A DNA stretch of 64,000 bases from contig RXID01015735.1 in assembly GCA_005019695.1 (NCBI GenBank), positions 48,362 to 112,361 of the forward strand, given 5' to 3'. Made by a program: the position numbers and the translations under genes. Source of the stretch: Trichopus zeylanicus subsp. travancoricus (Eukaryota; Streptophyta; Magnoliopsida; Dioscoreales; Dioscoreaceae). Below, in pieces: positions 34,301 through 48,500 of the stretch (its first letter is position 1; every line of letters begins with the position of its first letter). Under the pieces are notes generated by a model that saw only the letters and a list, made by a program, of their open reading frames with translations, was not told the origin of the DNA and did not search any database.

Positions 34301-37300
34301 ACTCTGAACCAAGGATAGTGTCCATGTACTGATTATTTTCTCTATTTTGTTAGTGCAGTCATTAATCTTGGAGTTAATTAATCAACTATCATAATACTAA
34401 CTTTTATAAATTAAACAAAATCCAAGCTAATTGCATTATTGTTCTTAGGCAGTAATTTGTCGGGGAAGAATTTGACAGGAAATATTCCATCAGAATTGAC
34501 CAAGTTGGCGAGCATAGTTGACCTGTAAGATTCAATTCTGTTCATCTTTTAATATATTTCAAGACTTCACTTCCTGTTCTTTTCAAGGCTTGGAACCTTG
34601 CATGATATCACAGTTATTAATATAATGATTGTAGACGACTTGATGGGAACTCATTCACTGGTCCAATTCCTGACTTTTCTGGTTCTGTGAACCTGGCGGA
34701 TATGTATGGCTGCAAAGATCTTTCCTTGCTAATTCTTATGTTTTAATATTCATACTTTTTTTGCTAATATTGATTTTCATACACTTGTCTTCCATAGTCA
34801 CCTTGAAAACAACAGGCTGACTGGTGCGCTACCTTCATATCTGGTGGACCTACCAAATCTGAAGGAGTTGTAAGTTTTTAGACCTTCATGGCAATTAATT
34901 CCATTTTGATATTCATGGTTTGAATGAATTCGTTTTTTAATCACACATATTTTGTTGTTCTCACTTCAAGAATTGAGTGCTCTTTAATAGACTATTTGAA
35001 GTATGTTTCTAGCCTTAGATAATATTTATATGTTTCTCACAAATCAATAGGCTTAATATTAGAGGTCACTATTTATAGTATCTTTTTGACAAAGAAACTT
35101 TTGATTTTTTTCCCTTTGCCTTTCTGGAAGGGTTTAATGCACAACTTTGATGTTTGCAGGTACTTGCAAAATAATATGTTGTCTGGATCAATCCCAGCAG
35201 GGCTTCTTAAGAAAAATGTAATTTTCAAGTATGTATGGGATCTCTGAGTAATTAGATTCTTGTTATATGCTATACACATCAAATTCTGTAGATCAGAAAG
35301 ACAGTATGACTTTGTAGCTGTCCTTGTTACTTTATTTCTTTTGGTGGTGCTTGTCCTTTGTTGTTTTGTTTGACTTGCACTTACTGTTTGTGATGATAAT
35401 TAAGATAAGAGGGAAACAGTTCAGGGTTTAATTGTACTTTTTTGATATCTGACTTAAAGGTAAGCAGTGAAAGATTTGATTTTTCTGTAGCAAGTCTTTT
35501 AACCTTTATGTCTGATCCCATCAATTGTTTTAATTATAGAAATATCTATATCGTGGTGACAGTAGTTTGCTTATTTGAGGCTTCAAACCAGTTAAGGTTA
35601 GGTTTTCTGTTCAAATTTTAAGTCATCATTTGATCCCTGAAATGGCATAGTGGATGTTCTTCTACAGTACCTGTACATCACCATGATTCATTTAGTCTTA
35701 TATGTTCTGTGATTTTGGGTGTTCACCAGTACTAGTGGATGTCAATACTTTGCAAGGATAATTCTTTGTTTGCTGAAGTTGGCAAGAGGTTTTGTCACTA
35801 TTGGAGAGGATTTTTTCCCATTGACACTTTGAGTTCCTTCATTTCTTGTACTGTAATTAGGAGATCATGCATACTTTGCAAGGATAGTTCTTTGTTTGCT
35901 GCAGTTGGCAAAAGGTTTCATCATCGGATTTTTTCCCATTGACACTTTGAGTTCCTTCATTTCTTGTACTGTAATTAAGGGATAATGCATGACAACCTTC
36001 CTTTTCACATGGATGCCTCCTAGCACTCATGTGCTGTTGAAATTGCTAAAAGCTTTTCACAGGATGCCTTCCAACTTTGTAAAGCAGGATCATTCATCAG
36101 TTTGATATGCCATTCTGAGCTGATTAAATGTATACAACATTCATTTCTAATTAGATTTTTGTCCTGATTGTTTTCTCCAATGCTTTTTGAGACTTGGTGT
36201 TGGCACTTGTGCCTCTGTATTTGTCATATTTCAGCATTTGGTGGTAATGCTGTACTGAACTAATTCTTGTCATCACCTTCTGTCTGTGGCTTTGTGCTAG
36301 TTACTCTGGAAACACGGACCTTCACAACGAAAGGAGCAACAGGAGTCACACTTCCATTATAATTGGTTCCATAGTTGGAGCATTCCTACTTGTGATTTTA
36401 TCTGTTTACTGTTTGTATACTGCTCGGAAGAAAAGAAAGAATCTCTCCAAAGGTATGGCATTTAACTTCACATTTATGACATCTGTAACCAACCAGACTG
36501 AATAAACTCTTGAAATTGGGGGCATTTCTCTTGCAGATGATCATACCAATGCCCGGTCTACAAAAAAATTAAGTTCTTTTTTCAGTGAAGTTGCCACTGA
36601 ATCAGGTCATAGATTTCAGCTATCTGAAATTGAAGATGCAACTGAGAAATTTAAAAGGAAAATTGGTTCTGGAGGTTTTGGTATAGTTTATTATGGCACA
36701 ATGAAAGATGGAAAGGAAATTGCAGTAAAAGTTCTTACAAATGAATCCTTCCAAGGGTATCGGGAGTTCTCAAATGAGGTACTTATTTTATCTTCATACA
36801 ATAGTAAAAAATTGTCTTAGTCCAGAGAATCAAGATTCTAATGTGATAATTTTGAACAAGCTTTCTTTCATGAACACCTTGTTTGTCCATAAGCACTTGC
36901 CTGTTTATTCTGGAAATTAATTAATACGGGAGGGTTGGTGTTTCATGTGGTTTCCTCATTAGTATGATCGTGTATGAAATGTTGACCTGGTGGAGAGAGG
37001 TTGCTTCTCTTATAAATATTGAACCTTATTTATTTGACTCATTTTTCCCTTTGCTGAACAAGCCGAAACACATATTAGATGCTGTTAATAAATCGGAATC
37101 ACTTTTCACCACTGTCTACCTTTATTAACATGAATCGATGAGACTAATGATATTATCGCTGTTATATAATATGACGCTATCTTAAGAGTGGTTTCAGACA
37201 ATTGATGGGAGACATGCTTGAAGGCATCTAAATAAGGAGATTTGAAATATCTCATCTATTCTGCATCTTTTTTTCATTAGTATCTTCCCAGTGAAGGGGT

Positions 37301-39253
37301 AAAGAAATGGTCAAGGCACAAAATTGTGGAACATTTGTTCTGTAGATCTTCACAAGCATTTCCTTGGTTACTAATAGTTAGTGTCCCATTGTTCATCTTA
37401 TTTCATTTTCAGATTGGGAATTTCCTGCTCAACTCTTCCACTCTTTTATGCATCATTACCAATAAAGTACCCTAGACTGATGTTTTGGAATGAAACATGA
37501 AACAGATGAAATCTTTCATTGAATGCTCTACTCTAGAAGAGTAAAAGCAATCAAGTTAGCAACTGTATTGATCTGGTGGTGCTATGTAATTATTTAAGAA
37601 TTTTTTTGATAAACCCAATCATATAAATATCCGTATCTGGTTTCAAGGAACACTGTTGGAGGCACCATCAGGGTACAATAAATCATTGTACAGTCGATGC
37701 ATGTCCCTATAAATAAAAGTGGGTTCCATCTTTTGCTTTGTCATTCAAAATAGAAACTTCTTGGGCTGCCCAAAATGTACTTCAACTTTTTCTTGTCCTT
37801 ACTGGCGATGTAAGAAGCATTTGCATCTGAAACATTACATTTTGCATGAAGCCTTTTATTTGCTCTTTTCAGGTGTCCCTACTGTCAAGAATACATCACC
37901 GGAACCTGGTCAGCTTTCTTGGATATAGCCAGCAAGATGGAAAGAACATCCTTGTCTATGAATTTATGCATAACGGAACTCTAAAAGACCACCTTCATGG
38001 TATCTTTTGTTTGAACAAATATGATCTACTTATATTCTAAGATATTTTGAATAGAAAATTGATTATTTATAAATGTCTACAGGACCTACAGCCTCAAAAC
38101 AGTCCTTAAGTTGGATTAAACGTCTTGAGGTTGCTGAGGATGCTGCCAGAGGTCAGGCTTGTTGTGACTCTCCTCAATGTCTGGAAGTTGATTTTACTTT
38201 ATAATCATAATTCATTTTCTATGATATTCCAGGGATTGAGTATCTGCACACAGGCTGCTCTCCCACAATCATCCACAGGGATCTTAAAAGCAGCAACATC
38301 CTCCTTAATGTGCACATGAGAGCAAAGGTTTCAGACTTTGGTCTCTCCAAACATGCAGCTGATGGTTCCCATGTTTCCAGTATTGTTCGAGGGACTGTTG
38401 GATATTTGGATCCTGAGTAAGGCCTTCGCAGTTACCACTTCTACATAAACACCGTTAATGCTAACTTGTAATGTTCTTAGTTCAGCATCAAGAGAGCTGC
38501 TGTCAATTAACTTTACAATTACTCATAATTTGCTGGATGAAGGCTTTCATTTGTTTTGATCTATAGTCCTTTGCATGAACAGGTATTACATTTCCCAGCA
38601 ATTCACTGAGAAGAGTGACATTTACAGTTTCGGCGTGATTCTTCTAGAGCTGATTTCAGGTCAAGAGCCAATATCAAATGAAAACTTTGGTGTCAATTGT
38701 CGGAACATAGTCCAGTGGGTCAGTCAATCACACCCCTCCATATATTCTTTGTTTCTGTCTGGCACTATTCTTGCTGTACTAATATTGTACACTGACTGGT
38801 TTTGTTGCCATTTTTTTTTTTGGAGCTTTTCATTCCATGTTCAAATCACATGGCTTCCCTTATTCTCTTGAGCTTTTTTTGGGTTGACTTTCTAACTCAT
38901 AACATATGACATTATAGGCAAGGTCATACATTGAGAGTGGTAACATCAAAGCAATGATTGACCCCTCACTCATGGGTGATTACAATGAGCAATCAGTCTG
39001 GAAAATAGCTGAGAAAGCAATCATGTGTGTCAAACCACATGGGATTCAAAGGCCATCAATATCAGAAGTTCTCAAGGACATCCAGGAGGCAATTGAAATT
39101 GAACATGGGTCAGAGCAACCTGGTGAATCCCCAATTGATATATTGTCCAAGCACTCTATTGGATCTTCTGTGAATGTGGACCCCTTGGAGTTGGCTATTC
39201 CGGAGAAGAATAATTCTTTCCCAGACATGTTCTTGCAGCCGGGCCTCCGTTAG
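31399..39253 (+). CDS. malectin-like LRR receptor kinase (At2g37050-type)
   Basis: Fifteen exons: 31399-31465, 32389-32920, 33591-34096, 34193-34325, 34453-34524, 34635-34703, 34798-34869, 35160-35228, 36301-36452, 36537-36778, 37873-37999, 38083-38151, 38233-38416, 38583-38718, 38918-39253. All splice sites are GT-AG, every phase fits, and the product is 921 residues. A signal peptide (MKALFFVLIVLFLFSIS) precedes a malectin-like ectodomain (about 23-370), the juxtamembrane WAQEGGDPCLPASWSWV, about three LRRs (about 413-506), one membrane helix (about 520-545) and a Ser/Thr kinase with GSGGFG (601), Lys622, HRDLKSSN (718) and DFG (738). All catalytic residues are present, so an active plasma-membrane kinase is expected. 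The ligand is unknown. Closest family is LRR-I/malectin-like, near Arabidopsis At2g37050. Confidence 0.95.
35745..35988. repeat. intronic ~120-bp tandem duplication
   Basis: Both units start ATACTTTGCAAGGATA and end CTTGTACTGTAATTA; the first spans about 35745-35870, the second about 35871-35988 with a roughly 10-bp internal deletion. They lie in intron 8 of the receptor kinase. Confidence 0.85.
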
Positions 39254-40409
39254 AACTTCTATGACTGGTAAATCACGTGAAATCACTTTTTAAAAGGCAA
39301 CAATTTTGGTGCAGAGGAGTGTGGTTCAGATAATTTATGTGGAAGACAAGGGCCCGGTGGTTGATTCTTCTACTCTCATTCGTGCAACTATCTCCAAGTC
39401 CAGCAGCAATGCTTTTGTGATGAATTGGTGGGTTAAGCCCTGAAGTAGGAGCTACAGGTTCCAAGGGTTATTCCTATGTAACGACGATACTCTTGCTAGA
39501 TTGGGATTTTTTTTTTCTGCAGTGGAAATGGTTATTTCTTTCTGAATCTATGTAAAGGCTATAATTTTTGCTGGGTTGGGATTTTTCTTGTGGTGACAAT
39601 GGTTATCCTGTACTGATTTCCTCTGGCTCTTTCTGTTAATGTGCTTTGATTTCTATTTTCCAGTTATTTATCCCCTTGGTTTCTGGCTAAGAGTTTAGTG
39701 CTCTTTTTTGGCTGTTTGGTTCATTGTTAACAAATACACTTCATGCTTCACAAGACAGTCTTGTTCACTATTCCAAATGCAAGAAATCTTACGCAAGGTA
39801 ATAACAGGGATATATATTCTGTCAATTCTTATACTAACATTCCAAAAAGAGTCAATCTTGAGAATAGAAGCTGAAGCAATCAAATTAAAACCATGAAAAA
39901 AACACTTATAGCATAAATAGAACAATCCCAAACAAAACAGCAGATTCTTTTTGACTGTCTTCCCACTTTGCGCGGCTATTACTATATCAATAGCTGGATG
40001 GATAAACCCTAATGGTGCAGCAATGCTTCAGCATTTCAGGACTGGCAAAACTGGAAAAGAAGCAAAATCAAGGTGTTAAATATAATAAAAAAATGCTTCC
40101 AATAAATTAAAGAAAAAGTTAACTAGACTAAATTTCTTGTATTAGTAAGCACAATATTGCAATAGATTGTTGATTTGCTGTGATTGCCTATGCAATATCT
40201 TCAAAAACAATATTTGCAAAAATATTATTGTTGGACAATAATGAGACTTTACTATTATCAATATTTGTTTATGAGAACTACTTATCAAGAATGATTAATT
40301 TAAATTTAATTACTATTCTATGTGCAATACAATGTTTTTCCCAGTAATCACCGAAAAATGCTTACAAGAAATTAAAGAAAAAGTAAACTAAATAAATTGC
40401 ATTGAATTC
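39254..40409. other. 3' flank of receptor kinase and APX relic, nothing else seen
   Basis: The two genes converge here. No further gene or repeat is recognised. Confidence 0.5.
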
Positions 40410-42287
40410 CTTACCCAAGCTCTGAGAAGCTCCAAGAGCTTCATGTGAGCTGCAGCATAATCAGCGAAAAAGGCATCCTCATCTTGAACATAACCAAGAC
40501 AGCAACCAGTGACTAGATTATCCACCAAGGCTATGAATGGAAAAATCAGAGAGGTAAAACATGCATACAGCAGCACATTTTTCCACAGGATGCCTGATAA
40601 TTTTAAGAAAAAAAATTATATCAGAATAATCACTGACATATTTTGTTTTCCAAACTTGCTTTTAAGTAATGGAAAACAGAAAAACATGAACAGAACATAC
40701 TTGAAGTAATAGTCATCAAAAGTAAGGGGATTTGAAGTCCAACGCGCTTCAAAACCAGAGCGATGCTTATGGCATCTTCCCTGAAACATTAATCAACAGT
40801 AGACCCAAAATGATAACAAAGCTAGAGAAGCATAATTGAAAAGAAAACCATGTAAAACAAAGGAGAATGGAATGAAAAAAAACAGTAATAGCACAAAACT
40901 AACCAGTCTGTGACCACCAGAAATAGTAACTATATCCTGTTCAGTGAGACCCATATGTGTAACAAAAAGATCCCTAAGATGATCACAACCTGGTTTGTCA
41001 AGAAGCAAAAAGAGTAGGTTTGAGAGGTTCTCTCCACAAATTCAGAAGCTTCTATGTGGTGTATTGGTGTAGATTAGGAAATTTCCCCTCAGAAATTCAA
41101 AAAGCTATAGTGCATATGCCAAATGAATTGATCCATTTTTTATACACGGCCATAGTTCCTCCAAACAAGTCAATAGTATGATTTATGATGGATCAACAGA
41201 GTTTTCAAAATGTAGAACACAAATAAATTAAAACAATTTGTATCCACTAAATTATAACTCATCCAATGTCACAGAAATCAAATGCCTGAAGAAAACATGC
41301 CAAAATCAACATTTTATACCTTCAGTGGCCTCGAGCAAGCGTCCTTCATTCTTGTCTGGATAAAAAAAGATTCTTAGTCATCAGCAAAAACAAACAAATA
41401 AAATGATTAAATTGCAAATTTATTGCAATTAACTTCATTAAAACTTTGATACTTGATGATATTATGAGTTATATTTGACAGCCCTATTTATAACACAACG
41501 AAAATGAGCAGATAATGGGAATTATATCAACCCACCAACCAACACATTGAGATTGATCAAATCTCACAAACACGATATAGTATACACAAAGATAACATTG
41601 ATAAGAAAAATGTAAATTCAAACTAGTAATTGAGTCATTTTCGCATATTATAAACAACCAACCAGCAAACATGAACAATAGGGAAAAAGTGACCACTTTG
41701 CTTAAAAAAATCAAACAATGAAGTAAAATCCGTTACCTCTCTGCCTGGATGAAACGGCACATCAGCTCCTCCAGTCACCTCCACTGCCACAATTCCATCC
41801 AGCGAAAAAAAACCCCCATTTTTCGACAGACAAAAAAAAACAAAAAAAAAAAAAAAGAACAGAAAGATCGAAGAAAGAGATGGGTTAAAGACCTGGTCGA
41901 CGTCGCAAAAGGAGAGGATTGGAACAGATCCTTGATGGGCTCGACGAGATTAACGGCAATCTCCAGGCCTTTGTTCGCCGCGTGGCCTTGCTCCGCCTTG
42001 AACCTCATTGTCCCGAACGGCCCTCCGGTCTTCGTCTTCACATCGTACTTCCTCTCCGAGTGCAACCAGCAAATTCGATTTTCCCCTCCGTCATGTCCAT
42101 CATCTACTACATCAAAACCAAAGAAAAAGTAACGGATCGGAGAAGGAAGAAGGTAGAAGAGATCGATACGCGAGGCGGAGCATGATCGGGGTGCAGTTCT
42201 TCTCGGCGTGAACACCCGGCGTCAGCGCCTGCACTTGTCGGTCGCCGCCAGGTACTCCGCGCTTACCGCCGGGTACGCCTTCACCAT
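40410..42287 (-). pseudogene. cytosolic-type ascorbate peroxidase (APX) pseudogene
   Basis: APX removes H2O2 using ascorbate. The start MVKAYPAVSAEYLAATDKC lies at 42287, followed by an in-frame TGA with the homologous reading (AEKNCTPIMLRLA) continuing in another frame. The second exon reads WLHSERKYDVKTKTGGPFGT: the distal pocket, normally RLAWHSAGTYD, has an inserted Leu and changed residues. It continues FKAEQGHAANKGLEIAVNLV and shifts frame near its end. Later exons survive: 41355-41320 (EGRLLEATE), 40989-40904 (CDHLRDLFVTHMGLTEQDIV, with the proximal-His motif SGGHRL), 40780-40701 (GRCHKHRSGFEARWTSNPL) and a C-terminal piece near 40.42-40.50 kb (QDEDAFFADYAAAHMKLLE). The exon for the LAGVVAVEVTGGP region is not seen. 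Function is very unlikely. Confidence 0.85.
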
Positions 42288-45200
42288 ATTCGTGCAGATC
42301 GGTCGTCGGAGGCGGCGGAGCGAGAAATGTAGCACGACAAAGCCCAGCATCAAGACAGGCTACACGCTCTCGCTCAATTTACAAAGGAATCTTCTCGTTG
42401 CTAACCTTCCGGTCGAGGCCAATCGGACGGGCGGGATTTTCTGGTTGTAGAGGATGAATTTGGACTCAACGGTGGGATATTCGGGGAATGTAAATGACGA
42501 ATAACATCGTGACACGTGGAGATGCTCATACACAGAGAAACGGACTCAATCAGGTCGAAGGCGTGTTTTACGAACCACCAAACCGGTCCAATAGAAGACC
42601 GCCAACTAGATTAAAAAATGTGCAATTGACTGCAATCGAATAAACTCTAAATTAATATTATTTATCCCATTTTTTTATTAAACATATTAAAATGCAATTA
42701 TATGTTAATATATTTAAAACAGAATTCAAAAACTGTTGAATTGTTAAATTACATTATAATATACATTTAATAAAAGAATATGAATCAAATGCTATAAAAT
42801 TTGTTGTAGATATTAGTACATAAGCAATCAGAGCACAGCCAATCACAAATTCATCCAAATATGTTATGAATTTCTACCATCAAAGTGACCATTGTAACAC
42901 AAAATACTCTAAATATGCTGCAATAAAATGCTTTAGAGCACAAGATACTAGGACTCTCAGAGCTGTGTATAGTAGAAAAAAGACCGAGAAGACTGTAAAT
43001 AGTTAGATATTGTGCACATTTGCGAAGTCAAACATCATCATAACAACATGTGAGCATTGAAATTGAAAGGTTCTTTCAATTTAGTATTGCCAACTTTCCG
43101 CCAGCAAAACATAATTTTAGCCCTCAAATAAATTAACATTGGATTTGGATATTATGCACAACATTTACAGTTAAGACGAGGAACAAAGCCGACACGCAAA
43201 ACCATATTGCCAAAAGACATAATAGTAACCACACTTTAAATCAGCAGCTTTGCATTTGTATGTAAAAAATATCTGCATACAGGAATACATTGCCAACCTT
43301 TGGATAATCATCTCCAGAAAATTCAATAATCCATTATTTAACCTGCACATTAAGAAGGATTCTTTAGTACTAGAGCAAATGCATTAAAATATTGAGTCGA
43401 GCAATCACTTTGAAGCATATATCATGAAAACAAGCAAATAAAACGAACTGATAAAATCATAGTTTCCCCTCAGTGCAGATAATTATAACAAGCATGCTGG
43501 CTCATCAGTTGACCTAATTTACAAATGAAATGAGAAACATATAATATTTTATATGTGTTTTGGACTACAATGAAGAAAAAAAAGCTACTACTTCAGGCCT
43601 AGCACATGCCATTGATAATAACAAGTCTATGACATTCTTCCCAGAGAGATGCACATGATTGTGCAGAATCACAAATGGCAACAGTTTTCCAGAATTAATT
43701 GCTGCAAAAATAAACCCATTTAACCAACACAACAAATGCTGCCATGTAAAACAATACAAATATCAGACCAAAGGTAGTGTGTCTAGAAAGTATTATCTAT
43801 CTATACCAATAAGCAGGAACACTCCAAAAGTTAAAACAAGAAAAAGCAGAATACTCCAGAGGGCCTTGGGGCAGGTTTTTTTCCTAGGGTAAATAGAAAA
43901 TAAAAGGAAATATTTTACCAATGAGCAAATTCTTTCTTATTAATTTTTAAAATTTATTACATTACATTAGTTGCCACATTAAAGTCAATACATGGAAGGA
44001 TTAAAATAAATATATAACATGTTACTGCAACAATTACAATATTAGTTACTATATAATAAAACATATTAAGACCCTTCCAAATGAGAATGTATTGGTGTTT
44101 TATATAACCACAAAAGAGTCCTGGGGCTTGCTAAAGAATGGAGCCATGGGAATTGACAATGAGGGCAAGAGGCTAGCAAACCAGGCGGGCCAATGACAGC
44201 GCAGAGTTTGATGGGAGTATAATTCCTAATATGGTTAGTTTATTTTATATTTAGTTTTTAATTAATTTATTCCCAACATAATAGGCAGGATTATGTGATA
44301 GTTTGTAACTAATACATGACAAGCTTTCACCAAACAGAAAATAGAACAAACGCAACGGCCTGTTTTAGGAAATCGAGTCTTGAAAATAGAATCTTTTTCT
44401 TTGTGGAATTTTCCCTAAAGAGGGTGTTGGGTACCATTTTTGAGTGCTTTATTTTCCTTTGGAATCACATGCAGGAAAGTCTTTTTGTAGGTCAGAGAAT
44501 TGGGCCAATACTATTGGCAGTATTGAAGAAAACTGAAACCACAGTGAAGACTAGTGGTTCTAGTCTAGCAGTATTCAGCAATGTAAACCGTTGATGTCAA
44601 CTAAGCCAGCCCAATCAACAATAACAGTGGTATCATTTCCGCCAATATCAGTCTCTATGTCAACAGGCCAAAGTCACTAGTGAAGAAGCTTGATCATCAT
44701 CACTCAATGGTCAGCCAGCCACTCAAGCTGGAGAATCTATATCTGGTTCTAAATCCAGCAGTCCTAACTTGCCCACAATCAGCTTAGTTACATTCTCAAC
44801 ATGTCTTAGAGATTTAATCCACTATGGTTCGTTTGATAAAATGTTAAAGTTGGTTAAAGATGTGTTATATGTGCAATTACTACAATTTGTTGTGGTTGAG
44901 ATTCAATGATAATTAGAATCCCCGTTGCTCAAAATAAGAGATTCAATGATAATTAATGATTGCACTTGTACACAATGGTTAACCAACTCTTAACATTTTA
45001 CCAAACTAAATCCTAAGCTCTACATGCTAACTAGCATGACTGCATACCGAGACAACTTGCATAATGCATTCCTTTGCATTTACTTATAACCCAGGTTCTG
45101 CATTCAACATAGTTCAGAGTCAAGGCATAATCTGTGGCTCTCAGAAAGACTGATATGCTACAAAATTGATGTGGCTGTAACTTTTATTGGCTTTTACAAA

Positions 45201-45552
45201 AAAATATACTGGAACAATTATGAAAATAGTCTTTCCAGCAGACAATATGCATGAAGATTAAAGAACATGAATTACAGCATACTTGGACACTTATGAATCA
45301 CACATCCAGGACGTAACCTTGAGAACATGTTCCCAGATACTTGGCATGAAAATTGTATAACCTTAAAAAAAAGTCTTACCTGTTGAGTGATAAACCATGT
45401 CAAGCCTTCTGAGGTTTTGTTCCAATCCAAGCCTTGAATAAGAACCACAAGAAAAGCACACAAACCATGTGAACCAACAATGCTCCCTCAGATGTGCAGC
45501 TTGCTCTTGTGCATGACAGCTAAGTGAGCATTTGATTCCAACCAGATATATT
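42288..45552. other. intergenic, largely empty
   Basis: 42.3-42.6 kb is the upstream region of the APX relic. From 42.6 to 44.8 kb I find no exon or clear repeat. A MITE lies at 44,822-45,013, and 45.2-45.55 kb is probably the 3' UTR of the NOT4-type gene. Confidence 0.5.
44822..45013. mobile_element. MITE family 2, full copy (~190 bp)
   Basis: Terminal inverted repeats of about 40 bp: the left end reads GTTTGATAAAATGTTAAAGT and the reverse complement of the right end reads GTTTGGTAAAATGTTAAGAG, both followed by TTGGTTAA. An internal GAGATTCAATGATAATTA is also duplicated. A truncated relative lies at 56,228-56,337. No coding capacity. Confidence 0.75.
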
Positions 45553-48500
45553 TCACATACCAAAAGATCTGTTATACACATCAGCTGAGCTGGAAATATG
45601 AAATCTCTGTTCCTGTTTACCAGGGAAATAGTTATGAAACCCGTATCTTTCATTCCTCAATGTATCACCAATGCCAAAGCCACCATTTAGTGTATTATTC
45701 CAACCCTCCCATTGGTTATGTACAACATGTGGGTTCCCAAGCTGCTGTGATGAAATCTGTGCAAACGGAGATATTCTGCCGCTCTTGTTAGGAATTGCTG
45801 AAAGAAAATATGAATCATTTGAAGACAAGAATCTACTGCCAAAATGATCAGCGGTTTGGAAATCTTGTTGAGCAGATATGCGCTGCTGCATCAAAAACTG
45901 GATTTGGGAGTCACTTTTCGAACTGCTTGTTTGCATTGGAAGTCCAAATGTAAACCCAGGCCCTGTATTATTTACTCCAGGAGGCAGTCGACCTTTACCC
46001 ACAGCCAAAATGGCAGGATCATAAAATTCTATATCATCAGTATTTCCAGAAAATTGTATCTGATGTTGATTTAGAGCAGAGTTACTACAAAGGTGGTTTC
46101 CTGAAAAATAGAAAAGGAGACAAGTGTCAGCACAACAGTTTGCCATGTGGGTGAGGGTTCACAACAACAGAAGCATATTGACCTGAGTATGTCAAGTCAT
46201 ATGCCTGATTACATCTGTCATGAGAAGAAAACCCAGGAGGCGGCAATTTGCTTGGCACTGAAAATCCAGGAGGAGCTGATATCTTAGCCCTTGGATCACC
46301 TTCACAGGATAAGCAAATAGAATTGTGAGAAAATGATATACAAATTGCAACCTGACAAACTCAATCAGGGAACAGGAATCAGCAGGTTGATAGTAAAGCA
46401 TCATCCCTTGGGGGCTGCTTATTGGTCACTAACCACATCAGACCATGTCTGCTGATGGTTAGCTTGGGTAGAAAGTGATGCAGAGTCACTTTAGGTCCTA
46501 CCTTAGACTGTCTAGAGTACCAAGTGTTGCACTCAAAATGTATTTCTCCCCCAAACAAGCTCAATACATCCAAAGGAAAGAATTAGGAGTGACAATTGTA
46601 TTCAACTACCAAACAAGGAGACATGTAACATAGCGAAAGAACTTCTATGCAACTGTTTCCTTTGAAGAGTAAGTATGTTCATATCAATTGTTGCCTGCTC
46701 AGTCATTCAAAAAAGAGATGCAGAAAATGTAGGCCTTTATTTTTCTCATTATATAAGCAAACCTTTTGTACTAGTCTTGATTAGAACTTTAGTAATGTCC
46801 ATGTAGAAGCTACAGATATGAGCTATATAAGGAACAAGGACATTGTAATTGGATTTCACACACATATGGGTAACAGACCCAAATTGCATCTGGAAACTGA
46901 AATTTAGATGTTGGCTCTGTCTAAATTTTTATGCTTACCTACAGTCCTTCCCGATGAAATGGTTGAATTGCTGCTGACACGACTAGTGGAAGACACAAAA
47001 TTACTACATGGCAAACTATTCTGAATAACATCCCCACAAGAATCACAAAGGTGAGAAAATGATTGCCGGGGAATGCCAATGCATCCAGAAGAAGGTTCCT
47101 GATTAAATACTTGGTTCTCTTGTCTAGCAAACGAAAATCTAGATTCATTGTTGTTTTGTAATTTCCGCGAACTCTTAAAAATCCCATCATATTTACTATC
47201 TTCACGGAGCTTATTTACAAAACTGGTAGTTTCTGACAAAGTGTCACCCAATGGGTCAAAGTCCAGTGACAGTATATTCTGAATTATGTTGCCTTCCCCA
47301 ATATCATGGTTTGCTATGCTATTTATGGTGCCTATGTGGTCAGATATTTCTGAATCCTTACTTTTCTCCTCCATACAGTTCATATCAGATAGCCTGCCAT
47401 GTTTTAAGCTGTTTAACTTTTCCTGTGAGTGCCTAGTCATTAACAGAGATTGATTTTCACTGGCCATCAAGCCCATACCTGCTTCTGCAGCAATATATCT
47501 TACGTCACAATTGCCAATAATATCTGAACTTTTGAATGCACTATTTGAACAACTTGAGTTACTTAAGATTTTTGTAGCTCCATGTCTACAAGAAGATAGT
47601 TGAATATCCACAACTGAATATCCATTTCTTCGATCATCAGAGCTGCCTGTAACATCTTCCAACTTCTTTACATATGGTACTGCACATCCAGATACTAGAT
47701 TCACATCAGAAGATTCTCTAGTAGTATTTGCAGCAAACTTTGAAGATGAATTCACTGATGCAACCGAAGCAACAAGATCAACCATATGTTCCTGGGAATA
47801 AGACTGTGATCTTGAACTAGAATTAGCTGGCAGACTAAGTGCAGGCTGACTAAAAGTTGGACCATGGCATTGATCCAAGTTTGTTAAATCATCAGCAATA
47901 GAGTCATCAATATTTACTCCAGACAACACCAGACCTGAATCCTGTTCATTTTTATTGGTAGTGATATGTTGACTGCTAAACTGCTTATCAAGGCCTTCAG
48001 CTGCACTATTTGCCATGCTCCTGTTAATTCCAAGAACAGCCACACTTCTATCCCTACCCTTATGATCAGGAGATGAAGGATTGCATGAGCTACTCAAGGA
48101 AACTTCAGGTTCACAAGTTGCAGTTGAAGAATCCTCTGATGATAGATCTGCTCCAGGTTGCTGGAGCTCCTTTGTAGAGTCCAGATGCTCTAACCCATCC
48201 TGAATCTTAGCATGCTTTACTTCAGGCACCTCTGTCACCACAACTTCATCATCATCCCATGCAGAAACAATAGAAGAACCAGGTACACCAAGAACTTCTG
48301 TTGGGAGATCTGATATACTTCCCTTACAGTTGCTGTCAATGCTGGGATTCAAATGTCCTAAGCATACAGATCTGCTAACTGAGGGCTCTGTACTTGTTGC
48401 TTCAAGAACCTCTGATGATGTACAGTCATCATCATGCCATGCAGAGTACTCAGTTTTTCTTGCAGCCATTGCAGAAATAGAAGACGACCCACTATTTGTT

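Noticed and set aside
37719..37928. Open frame with CPKCTSTFSCPYW in the receptor-kinase intron
   Set aside because: Lies across intron 10 and the start of exon 11 in the wrong frame; the Cys pattern is coincidental.
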